Shown: positions 49,740 to 62,900 of the stretch, piece by piece | How the letters are laid out: each line of letters opens with the position of its first letter | Position numbering within the stretch: the first letter of the stretch is position 1 | NCBI GenBank assembly: GCA_920105625.2 | Contig: OV050033.1 | Span: forward strand, 93,126,280 to 93,190,279 | Direction: 5' to 3' | Length of the DNA stretch: 64,000 nucleotides | From: Clusia tigrina | Taxonomy: Eukaryota; Arthropoda; Insecta; Diptera; Clusiidae | Made by a program: the position numbers and the translations under genes | The notes under the pieces: model-generated | What the model saw: the letters and a program-made list of their open reading frames with translations, nothing else | Databases searched by the model: none | Told to the model about the DNA's origin: nothing

Positions 49740-51698
49740 TCATAAAACCTTGAAATTTTGTAACAATATAGTAATCGAGCCTCTTGTCAATTTAAGCTAT
49801 CGCTCAAAGCTGTGCTACCCTTGAGTCCCAAATCAAACAGTGATAAATTTTCAAATGGCCCTCACTTCTATACGGTACGTCCTACACCTATCAAAGTTTG
49901 CAACATACAAATGCTTGTAACTTTTTACTGGAGCGTCATAAAACCTTGAAATTTTGTAACAATTAAGTACTCGAGCCTCTTGTCAATTTAAGCTATCGCT
50001 CAAAGCTGTGCTACCCTTGAGTCCCAAATCAAACACTGATAAAGCTTCAAATGGCCCTAACTTCTATACGGTACGTCCTACACCTATCAAAGTTTGCAAC
50101 ATACAAATGCTTGCAACTTTTTACTGGAGCGTCATAAAACCTTGAAATTTTGTAACAATATAGTACTCGAGCCTCTTGTCAATTTAAGCTAACGCTCAAA
50201 ACTGTGCTACCCTTGAGTCCCAAATCAAACACTGATAAAGCTTCAAATGGCCCTAACTTCTATACGGTACGTCCTACACCTATCAAAGTTTGCAACATAC
50301 AAATGCTTGTAACTTTTTACTGGAGCGCCATAAAACCTTGAAATTTTGTAACAATAAAGTACTCGAGCCTCTTGTCAATTTAAGCTATCGCTCAAAGCTG
50401 TGCTACCCTTGAGTACCAAATCAAACACTGATAAAGCTTCAAATGGCCCTAACTTCTATACGGTACGTCCTACACCTATCAAAGTTTGCAACATACAAAT
50501 GCTTGTAACTTTTTACTGGAGCGTCATAAAACCGTGAAATTGTGTAACAATAAAGTACTCGAGACTCTTGTGAATTTAAGCTATCGCTCAAAACTGTGCT
50601 ACCCTTGAGCATCAAATCAAACATTGATAAAGCTTCAAATGGCCCTAACTTCTATACGGTACGTCCTACACCTATCAAAGTTTGCAACATATAAATGCTT
50701 GTAACTTTTTACTAGAGCGTCATAAAACCTTGAAATTTTGTAACAATTAAGTACTCGAGCCTCTTGTCAATTTAAGCTATCGCTCAAAGCTGTGCTACCC
50801 TTGAGTCCCAAATCAAACACTTATAAAACTTCAAATGGCCCTAACTTCTATACGGTACGTCCTACACCTATCAAAGATTGCAACATATAAATGCTTGTAA
50901 CTTTTTACTGGAGCGTCATAAAACCTTGAAATTTTGTAACAATTAAGTACTCGAGCCTCTTGTCAATTTAAGCTATCGCTCAAAGCTGTGCTACCCTTGA
51001 GTCCCAAATCAATCACTGATAAAGCTTCAAATGGCCTTAACTTCTATACGGTACGTCCTACACCTATCAAAGTTTGCAACATACAAATGCTTGTAACTTT
51101 TTACAGGAGCGTCATAAAACCTTGAAATTTTGTAACAATAAAGTACTCGAGCCTCTTGTCAATTTAAGCTATCGCTCAAAGCTGTGCTAACCTTGAGTCC
51201 CAAATCAAACACTGATAAATCTTCAATCGGTCCTAACTTCTATACGGTACGTCCTACACCTATCAAAGTTTGCAACATACAAATGCTTGTAACTTTTTAC
51301 TGGAGCGTCATAAAACCTTGAAATTTTGTAACAATATAGTACTCGAGCCTCTTGTCAATTTAAGCTAACGCTCAAAACTGTGCTACCCTTGAGTCCCTAA
51401 TCAAACACTGATAAATCTTCAAATGGCCCTAACTTCTATACGGTACGTCCTACACCTATCAAAGATTGCAACATATAAATGCTTGTAACTTTTTACTGGA
51501 GCGTCATAAAACCTTGAAATTTTGTAACAATATAGTACTCGAGCCTCTTGTCAATTTAAGCTAACGCTCAAATTGTGCTACCCTTGAGTCCCAAATCAAA
51601 CACTGATAAAGCTTCAAATGGCCCTAACTTCTATACGGTACGTCCTACACCTATCAAAGTTTGCAACATACAAATGCTTGTAACTTTTTACTGGAGCG
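49740..51698. repeat. Domain 4 unit S (10 monomers, 1959 bp)
   Basis: Starts with taatcgag and cagtgat like Q, then a gcttgcaac T monomer, an A monomer and a gagtacc monomer not in Q, then rejoins at ccgtgaaat with gagcatc (50,524) and runs to the caaattgtg monomer. It carries ccctaatc as in unit R. Confidence 0.8.
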
Positions 51699-53265
51699 TC
51701 ATAAAACCTTGAAATTTTGTAACAATATAGTAATCGAGCCTCTTGTCAATTTAAGCTATCGCTCAAAGCTGTGCTACCCTTGAGTCCCAAATCAAACAGT
51801 GATAAAACTTCAAATGGCCCTAACTTCTATACGGTACGTCCTACACCTATCAAAGTTTGCAACATACAAATGCTTGTAACTTTTTACTGGAGCGTCATAA
51901 AACCTTGAAATTTTGTAACAATTAAGTACTCGAGCCTCTTGTCAATTTAAGCTATCGCTCAAAGCTGTGCTACCCTTGAGTCCCAAATCAAACACTGATA
52001 AAGCTTCAAATGGCCCTAACTTCTATACGGTACGTCCTACACCTATCAAAGTTTGCAACATACAAATGCTTGCAACTTTTTACTGGAGCGTCATAAAACC
52101 TTGAAATTTTGTAACAATATAGTACTCGAGCCTCTTGTCAATTTAAGCTAACGCTCAAAACTGTGCTACCCTTGAGTCCCAATTCAAACACTGATAAAGC
52201 TTCAAATGGCCCTAACTTCTATACGGTACGTCCTACACCTATCAAAGTTTGTAACATACAAATGCTTGTAACTTTTTACTGGAGCGTCATAAAACCGTGA
52301 AATTTTGTAACAATTAAGTACTCGAGCCTCTTGTCAATTTAACCTATCGCTCAAGGCTGTGCTACCCTTGAGTCCCAAATTAAACACTTATAAAACTTCA
52401 AATGGCCCTAACTTCTATACGGTACGTCCTACACCTATCAAAGATTGCAACATATAAATGCTTGTAACCTTTTACTGGAGCGTCATAAAACCTTGAAATT
52501 TTGTAACAATTAAGTACTCGAGCCTCTTGTCAATTTAAGCTATCGCTCAAAGCTGTGCTACCCTTGAGTCCCAAATCAATCACTGATAAAGCTTCAAATG
52601 GCCCTAACTTCTATACGGTACGTCCTACACCTATCAAAGTTTGCAACATACAAATGCTTGTAACTTTTTACTGGAGCGTCATAAAACCTTGAAATTTTGT
52701 AACAATAAAGTACTCGAGCCTCTTGTCAGTTTAACCTATCGCTCAAAGCTGTGCTAACCTTGAGTCCCAAATCAAACACTGATAAATCTTCAATCGGCCC
52801 TAACTTCTATACGGTACGTCCTACACCTATCAAAGTTTGGAACATACAAATGCTTGTAACTTTTTACTGGAGCGTCATAAAACCTTGAAATTTTGTAACA
52901 ATAAAGTACTCGAGCCTCTTGTCAATGTAAGCTAACGCTCAAAACTGTGCTACCCTTGAGTCCCAAATCAAACACTGATAAATCTTCAAATGGCCCTAAC
53001 TTCTATACGGTACGTCCTACACCTATCAAAGATTGCAACATATAAATGCTTGTAACTTTTTACTGGAGCGTCATAAAACCTTGAAATTTTGTAACAATAT
53101 AGTACTAGAGCCTCTTGTCAATTTAAGCTAACGCTCAAATTGTGCTACCCTTGAGTCCCAAATCAAACACTGATAAAGCTTCAAATGGCCCAAACTTCTA
53201 TACGGTACGTCCTACACCTATCAAAGTTTGCAACATACAAATGCTTGTAACTTTTTACTGGAGCG
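51699..53265. repeat. Domain 4 unit T (8 monomers, 1567 bp)
   Basis: Like S but two monomers shorter. The monomer at 52,287 is a hybrid: ccgtgaaat head, then the caattaag, acctatcg and cttataaaac of the next type. It shares aaattaaac with 46,606, so its tail came from a Q-like unit. Confidence 0.8.
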
Positions 53266-55237
53266 TCATAAAACCTTGAAATCTTGTAACAATATAGTAC
53301 TCGAGCCTCTTGTCAATTTAACCTATCGCTCAAAGCTGTGCTACCCTTGAGTCCCAAATCAAACACTGATAAAACTTCAAATGGCCCTAACTTCTATACG
53401 GTACGTCCTACACCTATCAAAGTTTGCAACATATAAATGCTTGTAACTTTTTACTGGAGCGTCATAAAACCTTGAAATTTTGTAACAATTAAGTACTCGA
53501 GCCTCTTGCCAATTTAAGCTATCGCTCAAAGCTGTGCTACCCTTGAGTCCCAAATCAAACACTGATAACACTTCAAATGGCCCTAACTTCTATACGGTAC
53601 GTCCTACACCTATCAAAGTTTGCAACATATAAATGCTTGTAACTTTTTACTGGAGCGTCATAAAACCTTGAAATTTTGTAACAATTAAGTACTCGAGCCT
53701 CTTGTCAATTTAAGCTATCGCTCAAAGCTGTGCTACCCTTGAGTCCCAAATCAAACACTGATAAAACTTCAAATGGCCCTAACTTCTATACGGTACGTCC
53801 TACACCTATCAAAGTTTGCAACATATAAATGCTTGTAACTTTTTACTGGAGCGTCATAAAACCTTGAAATTTTGTAACAATTAAGTACTCGAGCCTCTTG
53901 CCAATTTAAGCTATCGCTCAAAGCTGTGCTACCCTTGAGTCCCAAATCAAACACTGATAAAACTTCAAATGGCCCTAACTTCTATACGGCACGTCCTACA
54001 CCTATCAAATATTGCAACATATAAATGCTTGTACCTTTTTACTGGCGCGTCATAAAACCTTGAAATTTTGTAACAATTAAGTACTCGAGCCTCTTATCAA
54101 TTTAAGCTATCGCTCAAAGCTGTGCTACCCTTGAGTCCCAAATCAAACACTGATAAAGCTTCAAATGGCCCTAACTTCTATACGGTACGTCCTACACCTA
54201 TCAAAGATTGCAACATATAAATGCTTGTAACTTTTTACTGGAGCGTCATAAAACCTTGAAATTTTGTAACAATTAAGTACTCGAGCCTCTTGTCAATTTA
54301 AGCTATCGCTCAAAGCTGTGCTACCCTTGAGTCCCAAATCAAACACTGATAAAGCTTCAAATGGCCCTAACTTTTATGCGGTACGTCCTACACCTATCAA
54401 AGTTTGCAACATACAAATACTTGTAACTTTTTACTGGAGCGTCATAAAACCTTGAAATTTTGTAACAATATAGTACTCGAGCCGCTTGTCAATTTAAGCT
54501 AACGCTCAAAACTATGCTACCCTTGAGTCCCAAATCAAACACTGATGAAGCTTCAAATGGCCCTAACTTCTATACGGTACGTCCTACACCTATCAAAGTT
54601 TGCAACATATAAATGCTTGTAACTTTTTACTGGAGCGTCATAAAACCTTGAAATTTTGTAACAATTAAGTACTCGAGCCTCTTGTCAATTTAAGCTATCG
54701 CTCAAAGCTGTGCTACCCTTGAGTCCCAAATCAAACACTGATAAAACTTCAAATGGCCCTAACTTATATACGGTACGTCCTACACCTATCAAAGATTGCA
54801 ACATATAAATGCTTGTAACTTTTTACTGGAGCGTCATAAAACCTTGAAATTTTGTAACAATTAAGTACTCGAGCCTCTTGTCAATTTAAGCTATCGATCA
54901 AAGCTGTGCTACCCTTGAGTCCCAAATCAATCACTGATAAAGCTTCAAATGGCCCTAACTTCTATACGGTACGTCCTACACCAATCAAAGTTTGCAACAT
55001 ACTAATGCTTGTAACTTTTTACTGGAGCGTCATAAAACCTTGAAATTTTGTAGCAATAAAGTACTCGAGCCTCTTGTCAATTTAACCTATCGCTCACAGC
55101 TGTGCTAACCTTGAGTCCCAAATCAAACACTGATAAATCTTCAAATGGCCCTAACTTTTATACGGTAAGTCCTACACCTATAAAAGTTTGCAACATACAA
55201 ATGCTTGTAACTTTTTACTGGAGCGTCATAAAACCTT

Positions 55238-55252
55238 GAAATTTTTGTAACA
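55238..55252. other. 1-bp insertion (gaaatttttg), left copy
   Basis: Five T instead of four after gaaa. The same insertion lies at 61,705-61,719 in the right copy, supporting descent of both from one block. Confidence 0.9.
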
Positions 55253-58125
55253 ATATAGTTCTCGAGCCTCTTGTCAATTTAAGCTATCGCTCAAAGCTGT
55301 GCTACCCTTGAGTCCCAAATCAATCACTGATAAAGCTTCAAATGGCCCTAACTTCTGTACGGTACGTCCTACACCTATCAAAGTTTGCAACATACAAATG
55401 CTTGTAACTTTTTACTGGAGCGTCATAAAACCTTGAAATTTTGTAACAATTAAGTACTCGAGCCTCTTGTCAATTTAAGCTATCGCTCAAAGCTGTGCTA
55501 CCCTTGAGTCCCAAATCAAATACTGATAAAACTTCAAATGGCCCTAACGTCTATACGGTACGTCCTACACCTATCAAAGTTTGCAACATATAAATGCTTG
55601 TAACTTTTTACTGGAGCGTCATAAAACCTTGAAATTTTGTAACAATTAAGTACTCGAGCCTCTTGTCAATTTAAGCTATCGCTCAAAGCTGTGCTACCCT
55701 TGAGTCCCAAATCAAACACTGATAAAACTTCAAATGGCCCTAACTTCTATACGGTACGTCCTACACCTATCAAAGATTGCAACATATAAATGCTTGTAAC
55801 TTTTTACTGGAGCGTCATAAAACCTTGAAATTTTGTAACAATTAAGTACTCGAGCCTCTTATCAATTTCAGCTATCGCTCAAAGCTGTGCTACCCTTGAG
55901 TCCCAAATCAAACACTGATAAAGCTTCAAATGGCCCTAACTTCTATACGGTACGTCCTACACCTATCAAAGATTGCAACATATAAATGCTTGTAACTTTT
56001 TACTGGAGCTTCATAAAACCTTGAAATTTTGTAACAATTAAGTACTCGAGCCCCTTGTCAATTTAAGCTATCGCTCAAAGCTGTGCTACCCTTGAGTCCC
56101 AAATCAAACACTGATAAAGCTTCAAATGGCCCTAACTTCTATACGGTACGTCCTACACCTATCAAAGTTTGCAACATACAAATGCTTGTAACTTTTTACT
56201 GGAGCATCATAAAACCTTGAAATTTTGTAACAATATAGTACTCAAGCCTCTTGTCAATTTAAGCTAACGCTCAAAACTGTGCTACCCTTGAGTCCCAAAT
56301 CAAACACTGATAAAGCTTCAAATGGCCCTAACTTCTATACGGTACGTCCTACACCTATCAAAGTTTGCAACATATAAATGCTTGTAACTTTTTACTGGAG
56401 CGTCATAAAACCTTGAAATTTTGTAACAATTAAGTACTCGAGCCTCTTGTGAATTTAAGCTATCGTTTAAAGCTGTGCTACCCTTGAGTCCCAAATCAAA
56501 CACTGATAAAACTTCAAATGGCCCTAACTTCTATACGGTACGTCCTACACCTATCAAAGATTGCAACGTATAAATGCTTGTAACTTTTTACTGGAGCGTC
56601 ATAAAACCTTGAAATTTTGTAACAATTAAGTATTCGAGCCTCTTGTCAATTTAAGCTATCGCTCAAAGCTGTGCTACCCTTGAGTCCCAAATCAAACACT
56701 GATAAAGCTTCAAATTGCCCTAACTTCTATACGGTACGTCCTACACCTATCAAAGTTTGCAACATACAAATGCTTGTAACTTTTTACTGGAGCGTCATAA
56801 AACCTTGAAATTTTGTAACAATAAAGTACTCGAGCCTCTTGTCAATTTAAGCTATCGCTCAAAGCTGTGCTACCCTTGAGCATCAAATCAAACACTTATA
56901 AAGCTTTAAATGGCCCTAACTTCTATACGGTACGTCCTACACCTATCAAAGATTGCAACATATAAATGCTTGTAACTTTTTACTGGAGCGTCATAAAACC
57001 TTGAAATTTTGTAACAATTAAGTACTCGAGCCTCTTGTCAATTTAAGCTATCGCTCAAAGCTGTGCTACCCTTGAGTCCAAAATCAAACACTGATAAAGC
57101 TTCAAATGGCCCTAACTTCTATACGGTACGTCCTACACCTATCAAAGATTGCAACATATAAATGCTTGTAACTTTTTACTGGAGCGTCATAAAACCTTGA
57201 AATTTTGTAACAATTAAGTACTCGAGCCTCTTGTCAATTTAAGCTATCGCTCAAAGCTGTGCTACTCTTGAGTCCCAAATCAAACACTGATAAAGCTTCA
57301 AATGGCTCTAACTTCTATACGGTACGTCCTACACCTATCAAAGTTTGCAACATACAAATGCTTGAAACTTTTTACTGGAGCGTCATAAAACCTTGACATT
57401 TTGTAACAATATAGTACTCGAGCCTCTTGTCAATTTAACCTATCGCTCAAAGCTGTGCTAACCTTGAGTCCCAAATCAAACACTGATAAATCTTCAAATG
57501 GCCCTAACTTCTATACGGTACGTCCTACACCTATCAAAGTTTGCAACATACAAATGCTTGTAACTTTTTACTGGAGCGTCATAAATCCTTGAAATTTTGT
57601 AACAATATAGTACTCGAGCCTCTTGTCAATTTAAGCTATCGCTCAAAGCTGTGCTACCCTTGAGTCCCAAATCAAACACTGATAAAGCTTCAAATGGCCC
57701 TAACTTCTATACGGTACGTCCTATACCTATCAAAATTTGCAACATACAAATGCTTGTAACTTTTTACTGGAGCGTCATAAAACCTTGAAATTTTGTAACA
57801 ATATAGTACTCGAGCCTCTTGTCAATTTGAGCTAACGCTCAAAACTGTGCTACCCTTGAGTCCCAAATCAAACACTGATAAATCTTCAAATGGCCCTAAC
57901 TTCTATACGGTACGTCCTACACCTATCAAAGTTTGCAACATACAAATGCTTGTAACTTTTTACTGGAGCGTCATAAAACCTTGAAATTTTGTAACAATAA
58001 AGTACTCGAGCCTCTTGTCAATTTAAGCTATCGCTCAAAGCTGTGCTACCCTTGAGCATCAAATCAAACACTGATAAAGCTTCAAATGGCCCTTACTTCT
58101 ATGCGGTACGTCCTACACCTATCAA

Positions 58126-58140
58126 AGATTGCACATATAA
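58126..58140. other. 1-bp deletion (gattgcacatat)
   Basis: One A of gcaacatat is missing. Seen once; it marks the right end of the left domain 5 copy. Confidence 0.85.
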
Positions 58141-58165
58141 ATGCTTGTAACTTTTTACTGGAGCG

Positions 58166-59145
58166 TCATAAAACCTTGAAATTTTGTAACAATTAAGTAC
58201 TCGAGCCTCTTGTCAATTTAAGCTATCGCTCAAAGCTGTGCTACCCTTGAGTCACAAATCAAACACTGATAAAGCTTCAAATGGCCCTAACTTCTATACG
58301 GTACGTCCTACACCTATCAAAGTTTGCAACATACAAATGCTTGTAACTTTTTACTGGAGCATCATAAAACCTTGAAATTTTGTAACAATATAGTACTCAA
58401 GCCTCTTGTCAATTTAAGCTAACGCTCAAAACTGTGCTACCCTTGAGTCCCAAATCAAACACTGATAAAGCTTCAAATGGCCCTAACTTCTATACGGTAC
58501 GTCCTACACCTATCAAAGTTTGCAACATATAAATGCTTGTAACTTTTTACTGGAGCGTCATAAAACCTTGAAATTTTGTAACAATTAAGTACTCGAGCCT
58601 CTTGTGAATTTAAGCTATCGCTCAAAGCTGTGCTACCCTTGAATCCCAAATCAAACACTGATAAAACTTCAAATGGCCCTAACTTCTATACGGTACGTCC
58701 TACACCTATCAAAGATTGCAACGTATAAATGCTTGTAACTTTTTACTGGAGCGTCATAAAACCTTGAAATTTTGTAACAATTAAGTACTCGAGCCTCTTG
58801 TCAATTTAAGCTATCGCTCAAAGCTGTGCTACCCTTGAGTCCCAAATCAAACACTGATAAAGCTTCAAATTGCCCTAACTTCTATACGGTACGTCCTACA
58901 CCTATCAAAGTTTGCAACATACAAATGCTTGTAACTTTTTACTGGAGCGTCATAAAACCTTGAAATTTTGTAACAATAAAGTACTTGAGCCTCTTGTCAA
59001 TTTAAGCTATCGCTCAAAGCTGTGCTACCCTTGAGCATCAAATCAAACACTTATAAAGCTTTAAATGGCCCTAACTTCTATACGGCACGTCCTACACCTA
59101 TCAAATATTGCAACATATAAATGCTTGTACCTTTTTACTGGCGCG
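58166..59145. repeat. Five-monomer partial copy of 56,011-56,990
   Basis: Monomers 297-301 repeat 286-290 about 2155 bp later: gcatcata, ctcaagcc, gtgaa with acgtataaatg, caaattgccc, and ctttaaatgg. The last is a hybrid whose tail (ggcacg, aatattgc, gtacc, ggcgcg) is that of the monomer at 53,854. Confidence 0.85.
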
Positions 59146-59928
59146 TCATAAAACCTTGAAATTTTGTAACAATATAGTAATCGAGCCTCTTGTCAATTTA
59201 AGCTATCGCTCAAAGCTGTGCTACCCTTGAGTCCCAAATCAAACAGTGATAAAACTTCAAATGGCCCTAACTTCTATACGGTACGTCCTACACCTATCAA
59301 AGTTTGCAACATACAAATGCTTGTAACTTTTTACTGGAGCGTCATAAAACCTTGAAATTTTGTAACAATTAAGTACTCGAGCCTCTTGTCAATTTAAGCT
59401 ATCGCTCAAAGCTGTGCTACCCTTGAGTCCCAAATCAAACACTGATAAAGCTTCAAATGGCCCTAACTTCTATACGGTACGTCCTACACCTATCAAAGTT
59501 TGCAACATACAAATGCTTGCAACTTTTTACTGGAGCGTCATAAAACCTTGAAATTTTGTAACAATATAGTACTCGAGCCTCTTGTCAATTTAAGCTAACG
59601 CTCAAAACTGTGCTACCCTTGCGTCCCAATTCAAACACTGATAAAGCTTCAAATGGACCTAACTTCTATACGGTACGTCCTACACCTATCAAAGATTGCA
59701 ACATATAAATGCTTGTAACTTTTTACTGGAGCGTCATAAAACCTTGAAATTTTGTAACAATATAGTACTCGAGCCTCTTGTCAATTTAAGCTAACGCTCA
59801 AATTGTGCTACCCTTGAGTCCCAAATCAAACACTGATAAAGCTTCAAATGGCCCTAACTTCTATACGGTACGTCCTACACCTATCAAAGTTTGCAACATA
59901 CAAATGCTTGTAACTTTTTACTGGAGCG
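59146..59928. repeat. Domain 4 relic U inside domain 5 (4 monomers)
   Basis: Monomers 302-305: taatcgag with cagtgataaaac, gcttgcaac, caattcaaac, then caaattgtg with the 1-bp deletion. These are the first three and the last monomer of unit T; the third (59,538) is a hybrid that skips four monomers. Confidence 0.82.
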
Positions 59929-62900
59929 TCATAAAACCTTGAAATCTTGTAACAATATAGTACTCGAGCCTCTTGTCAATTTAACCTATCGCTCAAAGCT
60001 GTGCTACCCTTGAGTCCCAAATCAAACACTGATAAAACTTCAAATGGCCCTAACTTCTATACGGTACGTCCTACACCTATCAAAGTTTGCAACATATAAA
60101 TGCTTGTAACTTTTTAATGGAGCGTCATAAAACCTTGAAATTTTGTAACAATTAAGTACTCGAGCCTCTTGCCAATTTAAGCTATCGCTCAAAGCTGTGC
60201 TACCCTTGAGTCCCAAATCAAACACTGATAAAACTTCAAATGGCCCTAACTTCTATACGGTACGTCCTACACCTATCAAAGTTTGCAACATATAAATGCT
60301 TGTAACTTTTTACTGGAGCGTCATAAAACCTTGAAATTTTGTAACAATTAAGTACTCGAGCCTCTTGTCAATTTAAGCTATCGCTCAAAGCTGTGCTACC
60401 CTTGAGTCCCAAATCAAACACTGATAAAACTTCAAATGGCCCTAACTTCTATACGGTACGTCCTACACCTATCAAAGTTTGCAACATATAAATGCTTGTA
60501 ACTTTTTACTGGAGCGTCATAAAACCTTGAAATTTTGTAACAATTAAGTACTCGAGCCTCTTGCCAATTTAAGCTATCGCTCAAAGCTGTGCTACCCTTG
60601 AGTCCCAAATCAAACACTGATAAAACTTCAAATGGCCCTAACTTCTATACGGCACGTCCTACACCTATCAAATATTGCAACATATAAATGCTTGTACCTT
60701 TTTACTGGCGCGTCATAAAACCTTGAAATTTTGTAACAATTAAGTACTCGAGCCTCTTATCAATTTAAGCTATCGCTCAAAGCTGTGCTACCCTTGAGAC
60801 CCAAATCAAACACTGATAAAGCTTCAAATGGCCCTAACTTCTATACGGTACGTCCTACACCTATCAAAGATTGCAACATATAAATGCTAGTAACTTTTTA
60901 CTGGAGCGTCATAAAACCTTGAAATTTTGTAACAATTAAGTACTCGAGCCTCTTGTCAATTTAAGCTATCGCTCAAAGCTGTGCTACCCTTGAGTCCCAA
61001 ATCAAACACTGATAAAGCTTCAAATGGCCCTAACTTTTATACGGTACGTCCTACACCTATCAAAGTTTGCAACATACAAATGCTTGTAACTTTTTACTGG
61101 AGCGTCATAAAACCTTGAAATTTTGTAACAATATAGTACTCGAGCCTCTTGTCAATTTAAGCTAACGCTCAAAACTATGCTACCCTTGAGTCCCAAATCA
61201 AACACTGATAAAGCTTCAAATGGCCCTAACTTCTATACGGTACGTCCTACACCTATCAAAGTTTGCAACATATAAATGCTTGTAACTTTTTACTGGAGCG
61301 TCATAAAACTTTGAAATTTTGTAACAATTAAGTACTCGAGCCTCTTGTCAATTTAAGCTATCGCTCAAAGCTGTGCTACCCTTGAGTCCCAAATCAAACA
61401 CTGATAAAACTTCAAATGGCCCTAACTTCTATACGGTACGTCCTACACCTATCAAAGATTGCAACATATAAATGCTTGTAACTTTTTACTGGAGCGTCAT
61501 AATACCTTGAAATTTTGTAGCAATAAAGTACTCGAGCCTCTTGTCAATTTAACCTATCGCTCACGGCTGTGCTAACCTTGAGTCCCAAATCAAACACTGA
61601 TAAATCTTCAAATGGCCCTAACTTTTATACGGTAAGTCCTACACCTATAAAAGTTTGCAACATACAAATGCTTGTAACTTTTTACTGGAGCGTCATAAAA
61701 CCTTGAAATTTTTGTAACAATATAGTACTCGAGCCTCTTGTCAATTTAAGCTATCGCTCAAAGCTGTGCTACCCTTGAGTCCCAAATCAATCACTGATAA
61801 AGCTTCAAATGGCCCTAACTTCTGTACGGTACGTCCTACACCTATCAAAGTTTGCAACATACAAATGCTTGTAACTTTTTACTGGAGCGTCATAAAACCT
61901 TGAAATTTTGTAACAATTAAGTACTCGAGCCTCTTGTCAATTTAAGCTATCGCTCAAAGCTGTGCTACCCTTGAGTCCCAAATCAAATACTGATAAAACT
62001 TCAAATGGCCCTAACTTCTATACGGTACGTCCTACACCTATCAAAGTTTGCAACATATAAATGCTTGTAACTTTTTACTGGAGCGTCATAAAACCTTGAA
62101 ATTTTGTAACAATTAAGTACTCGAGCCTCTTGTCAATTTAAGTTATCGCTCAAAGCTGTGCTACCCTTGAGTCCCAAATCAAACACTGATAAAACTTCAA
62201 ATGGCCCTAACTTCTATACGGTACGTCCTACACCTATCAAAGATTGCAACATATAAATGCTTGTAACTTTTTACTGGAGCGTCATAAAACCTTGAAATTT
62301 TGTAACAATTAAGTACTCGAGCCTCTTATCAATTTAAGCTATCGCTCAAAGCTGTGCTACCCTTGAGTCCCAAATCAAACACTGATAAAGCTTCAAAAGG
62401 CCCTAACTTCTATACGGTACGTCCTACACCTATCAAAGATTGCAACATATAAATGCTTGTAACTTTTTACTGGAGCTTCATAAAACCTTGAAATTTTGTA
62501 ACAATTAAGTACTCGAGCCTCTTGTCAATTTAAGCTATCGCTCAAAGCTGTGCTACCCTTGAGTCCCAAATCAAACACTGATAAAGCTTCAAATGGCCCT
62601 AACTTCTATACGGTACGTCCTACACCTATCAAAGTTTGCAACATACAAATGCTTGTAACTTTTTACTGGAGCATCATAAAACCTTGAAATTTTGTAACAA
62701 TATAGTACTCAAGCCTCTTGTCAATTTAAGCTAACGCTCAAAACTGTGCTACCCTTGAGTCCCAAATCAAACACTGATAAAGCTTCAAATGGCCCTAACT
62801 TCTATACGGTACGTCCTACACCTATCAAAGTTTGCAACATATAAATGCTTGTAACTTTTTACTGGAGCGTCATAAAACCTTGAAATTTTGTAACAATTAA

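Larger units (their letters stand above)
43471..53265. repeat. Domain 4: 14-mer higher-order block with shortened units
   Basis: Monomers 222-271. Markers: gttacaatt, ccgtgaaat with gagactcttgtgaa, cattgataaagc with actagagcg, cacttataaaac, aatcaatcactg, caatcggcc, and a caaattgtg monomer that is 1 bp short and closes each unit (near 44,711, 47,454, 49,609, 51,568 and 53,135). Confidence 0.85.
53266..58165. repeat. Domain 5, left copy of the large duplication
   Basis: Monomers 272-296. Markers in order: gaaatcttg with acctatcg, two gccaa monomers, ggcacg with aatattgc and ggcgcg, cttatcaa, actatgc, gtagcaat with ggtaag and ataaaag, a 1-bp insertion (gaaatttttg), ctgtacgg, caaatactg, ctcaagcc, acgtataaatg, caaattgccc, ctttaaatgg, gtccaaaa, cataaatcc and tttgagctaacg. 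Nearly all recur from 59,929 on. Confidence 0.88.
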
